From positions 1-7,125 of the forward strand of contig DAOUSD010000077.1 in assembly GCA_030627405.1 (NCBI GenBank): a DNA stretch of 7,125 nucleotides, read 5' to 3'. A model generated the notes under the pieces. The model searched no databases, was not told the origin of the DNA, and was given only the letters and a program-made list of their open reading frames with translations. Both the position numbers and the translations under genes were made by a program. Positions within the stretch are counted from its first letter, which is position 1, and every line of letters begins with the position of its first letter. Positions 5,659 through 7,125 of this stretch are shown here, one piece after another. This DNA is from Deltaproteobacteria bacterium. GTDB lineage: Bacteria > Desulfobacterota > Desulfobacteria > Desulfobacterales > ETH-SRB1.

Positions 5659-5670
5659 TTCACCGAACGT
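5659..5670 (-). repeat. Right copy of 12-bp direct repeat (attC R' core)
   Basis: The - strand reads ACGTTCGGTGAA, identical to 2528-2539, with the core GTTCGGT at 5668-5662. Here it is the 3' terminal box of the attC-like structure 5662-5792 and marks the 5' boundary of the ABC-3C cassette, 55 nt before the first ATG of the operon. Confidence 0.75.
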
Positions 5671-5792
5671 AAAGCTGAGGGGCTGGGCAACGATAACCAA
5701 AAAACTATGATAAAGATAAAAACTATCAGTCAAATACTGCTTTTCAAAAGCGGCACGGCTTTGCCCAGTCCATCTCAAGCGCCTGGTTGTGC
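5662..5792 (-). other. attC-like integron recombination site (131 bp)
   Basis: Read on the - strand, the R'' box GCACAAC (5792-5786) fits RYYYAAC at six of seven positions and begins 2 nt after the SIR2/TPR stop codon. After a 5-nt spacer comes the L'' arm (5780-5759), a long internal region, the L' arm (5692-5674), another 5-nt spacer and the R' box GTTCGGT (5668-5662). The L arms share CTGGGCAA and GCT(T)GAG and differ by unpaired bases and mismatches. Imperfect arms with extrahelical bases and equal 5-nt unpaired spacers are the hallmark of attC sites, which integron integrases recognise as folded single strands. The 66-nt internal part includes a small hairpin, GCTTTT/AAAAGC (5739-5751). 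Chance folding is unlikely given the matching spacers and the stop-adjacent position. Confidence 0.72.
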
Positions 5793-5794
5793 GT

Positions 5795-7042
5795 TTAACT
5801 ACCAAATAAAGCAAACTGCACCCTTATAGAATAAGTGTATTCACACTTCTTAAGGTAATTATCATAAATTTGTTTCCACCGTCTTTTTTGCGCAGGGAAT
5901 GACCTGCTCCTAATTTGTGCAATCTTCCAACATGAAGGATGACTACCTAAATATTTTGCAAGGTCGAAGCCTTCATCAATTTCATTGCTTGTAGAACGGT
6001 TTTGTTTTGCTCTTTCACAAATCTCCATTAAGAGTGCAACCTGATAACCTAAATGTTTATACCCTTTTTTTGTTGGCAAAGGCGAGTAACCACCTTGATT
6101 TGACAATATTGAAGCGTTCAAATTAAAACGTTCACACCAAAACCGATATTGTTGGAAATCAAGCCACCTTCCAGCTTCTAAGGAAAGAGGAGCACCTTGC
6201 TCTATTAGTAATGCTGACTTGTTCCTCAATAATCTATCAATAAAGGACAGCCTTGTCTTTTTGATAATTTTGTAAAAATCATAAAGTATCAAAAGTTCTT
6301 TTAACAAAACTCGACTTCTCAGGTCTACATCTAATGGAGGCAGTAAATATATCTCTTTTCTAATATTTTTTAGCATTGAATAAGCCCTTCTATAAGAGCC
6401 AAAGCACCGCAAAGAGTCACAAGCATCAAGCTCACGGTGTAGCTTTTCATAAGGGCATGATGACAATTTGGCCGCCCTAATAAACTCTTTCGATGCAGAT
6501 AAATATTTTCCATGGTGAAAAAGTGCCTGGGCATATTCTAAAACAACTTTGTTGCTGGTTGATGAATTAGGTCGTAATCCATCTATTGATAGTAAGGCAA
6601 GACGGGAATTACCCATAGTATTTAGTATACGAGCCCTCCATAACAGCAATTCATCTTTTGAAAAACTGTTTTGCAGCAATGAAGTGATATTTGATTGCGT
6701 GCTCAAATATCGACGCGGGCTAATTGGGTGACCAAGCAATGAGAAGATAGAGAGCATGTCACCAAGTAATACAGTTTTATTAATGTTTGTGTTTTTAATA
6801 TGGTTAAATCCTGGTGACCTTTCATAATCATTCTGTGAGAAAAAATTCCAAACAACAGACTCTACTGATATCCTTGCAATCTCTGGACAGACCTCAAAGT
6901 CGAAACCAGAATAACCAATTACCAGTAAAACTCTATTTTCAATTAGTTTCTTAAGCAGCTCTTGTTTCCATCCAGGCATTGCTGATTCGTGTTTTAGGCT
7001 AAAAACCATAGACGTCCCTCTGTGCCAATATAAGTGAGACAC
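5795..7042 (-). CDS. SIR2-like/TPR-like protein, N-terminally truncated SIR2 domain
   Basis: The visible protein has at most 415 aa. Residues 24-55 (GWKQELLKKLIENRVLLVIG, then YSGFDFEVCPEI) look like the closing strand-helix of a SIR2-like NAD-binding domain, as found in antiphage NADases. The region from about 129 to 229 contains three helix pairs like tetratricopeptide repeats (SKDELLLWRARILNTMGN; VVLEYAQALFHHGKYLSAS; ELDACDSLRCFGSYRRAY). The N-terminal SIR2 part with the glycine-rich NAD loop and catalytic H/N residues is absent. An in-frame TAA lies about 15 nt upstream of the GTG 7042, so it cannot be encoded there. GTG 7042 gives the longest frame; ATG 7009 has a better Shine-Dalgarno (GAGGG, 6 bases away) and may be the real start. 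The stop codon touches the attC, so it reads as a cassette gene. It may be a decayed defence gene or a TPR-only product; function unproven. Confidence 0.6.
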   Translation of the reverse strand: MSHLYWHRGTSMVFSLKHESAMPGWKQELLKKLIENRVLLVIGYSGFDFEVCPEIARISVESVVWNFFSQNDYERSPGFNHIKNTNINKTVLLGDMLSIFSLLGHPISPRRYLSTQSNITSLLQNSFSKDELLLWRARILNTMGNSRLALLSIDGLRPNSSTSNKVVLEYAQALFHHGKYLSASKEFIRAAKLSSCPYEKLHRELDACDSLRCFGSYRRAYSMLKNIRKEIYLLPPLDVDLRSRVLLKELLILYDFYKIIKKTRLSFIDRLLRNKSALLIEQGAPLSLEAGRWLDFQQYRFWCERFNLNASILSNQGGYSPLPTKKGYKHLGYQVALLMEICERAKQNRSTSNEIDEGFDLAKYLGSHPSCWKIAQIRSRSFPAQKRRWKQIYDNYLKKCEYTYSIRVQFALFGS

Positions 7043-7071
7043 TTCCCAACCTATAATTTAGTGTATATTAT
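7043..7071 (+). promoter_or_regulatory. Promoter of the rightmost + strand gene
   Basis: A -35-like TTCCCA (7043-7048) and a -10 TATTAT (7066-7071; 5 of 6 consensus bases) are separated by 17 bases, placing the start near 7078, about 17 nt before the ATG at 7095. The same AT-rich block gives a perfect TATAAT on the - strand (7072-7067) that could drive the SIR2/TPR gene, so the region may be bidirectional. Confidence 0.5.
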
Positions 7072-7094
7072 AGAGGGTGAGGAGGAGAAATAAA

Positions 7095-7125
7095 ATGTTA
7101 GAGAATGAATCAATGGCAACTCAGG
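7095..7125 (+). CDS. Start of an unidentified gene, cut by the window edge
   Basis: ATG 7095 is preceded by a near-perfect Shine-Dalgarno, GGAGGAG (7081-7087), at a 7-base spacing and by a plausible promoter. Only ten codons are visible (MLENESMATQ), too few to name a product. Its strand and clean control signals suggest it belongs to the host backbone to the right of the accessory insert. Confidence 0.65.
   Translation, partial: MLENESMATQ

Larger units (their letters stand above)
2537..5667 (-). mobile_element. Putative integron gene cassette carrying the complete ABC-3C operon
   Basis: The boundaries are set by cutting both 12-bp repeats at the G^TT position used by integron integrases, giving a 3131-bp unit. 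It contains exactly three - strand genes, with a short 5' leader (about 63 nt) and an 87-nt tail. Starting soon after the GTT core and ending at the next core with no other gene is the usual cassette plan. The preceding unit ends in a well-formed attC-like structure, which supports the model. Three genes and 3.1 kb are large for a cassette. The distal attC is not evident, so the assignment remains an inference. Confidence 0.5.

Noticed and set aside
5605..5668. Sigma-70 promoter for the ABC-3C operon in its leader
   Set aside because: CATTAT has no reasonable -35 partner at a suitable distance, so I could not support a promoter there.
518..7125. A duplicated tRNA-Leu 3' end as an att site for a tRNA-targeted island
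   Set aside because: I looked for a second copy of the T-arm/acceptor end in the window and found none. A right-hand copy could lie beyond the window, so only the in-window claim is rejected.
1..7125. CRISPR array
   Set aside because: No regularly spaced direct repeats were seen; the only direct repeats are the two distant 12-mers and one 9-bp tandem pair.

Overview
The window looks like a bacterial chromosome segment with an accessory (defence-type) insert between two housekeeping-like ends. I infer a Desulfobacterota (former deltaproteobacterial) or similar Gram-negative host. This rests on the style of the integron-integrase-like remnant and of the toxin-antitoxin pair, not on any decisive marker.

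Left end (1-646, + strand): the 3' part of a TsaC/YrdC-type threonylcarbamoyl-AMP synthase gene, a complete tRNA-Leu(CAA) with encoded CCA, and a strong intrinsic terminator. Next comes a broken integron-integrase-like tyrosine recombinase (667-1235, - strand). It has one frameshift and no catalytic domain, but it still carries a recognisable promoter followed by a perfect 26-bp palindrome. A HigBA-type module follows (1554-2145, - strand): a RelE-family toxin and an XRE antitoxin, overlapping. Two gene-poor stretches (1322-1553 and 2146-2626) hold inverted repeats and a short tandem repeat.

Centre (2537-5667, - strand): a compact three-gene operon that I recognise as an ABC-three-component (ABC-3C) conflict system. 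Its genes encode a PD-(D/E)xK (Mrr-like) nuclease fused to a C-terminal ABC-3C-type domain (326 aa), a small middle component (82 aa) and a DUF2326-type SMC-like ABC ATPase (597 aa). The genes overlap by 32 and 14 nt. The operon looks more GC-rich than its flanks and is bounded by two identical 12-bp sequences (ACGTTCGGTGAA on the - strand). The right-hand copy is the terminal core of a structure with integron attC geometry (5662-5792): R boxes, 5-nt spacers on both sides and imperfect L arms. The most economical reading is that the whole ABC-3C operon is one 3.1-kb integron gene cassette, and that the next gene to the right is the preceding cassette, with its attC starting 2 nt after its stop codon.

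Right end (5795-7125): a SIR2-like/TPR-like protein on the - strand that lacks the N-terminal part of the SIR2 domain, then a promoter, a strong Shine-Dalgarno sequence and the first 10 codons of a + strand gene that leaves the window.

Together the insert is a small defence island (TA module, ABC-3C nuclease system, SIR2/TPR protein). It appears to have been assembled at least partly by integron-type recombination, with a dead recombinase beside tRNA-Leu. Family assignments come from motif reading only; no database search was possible.
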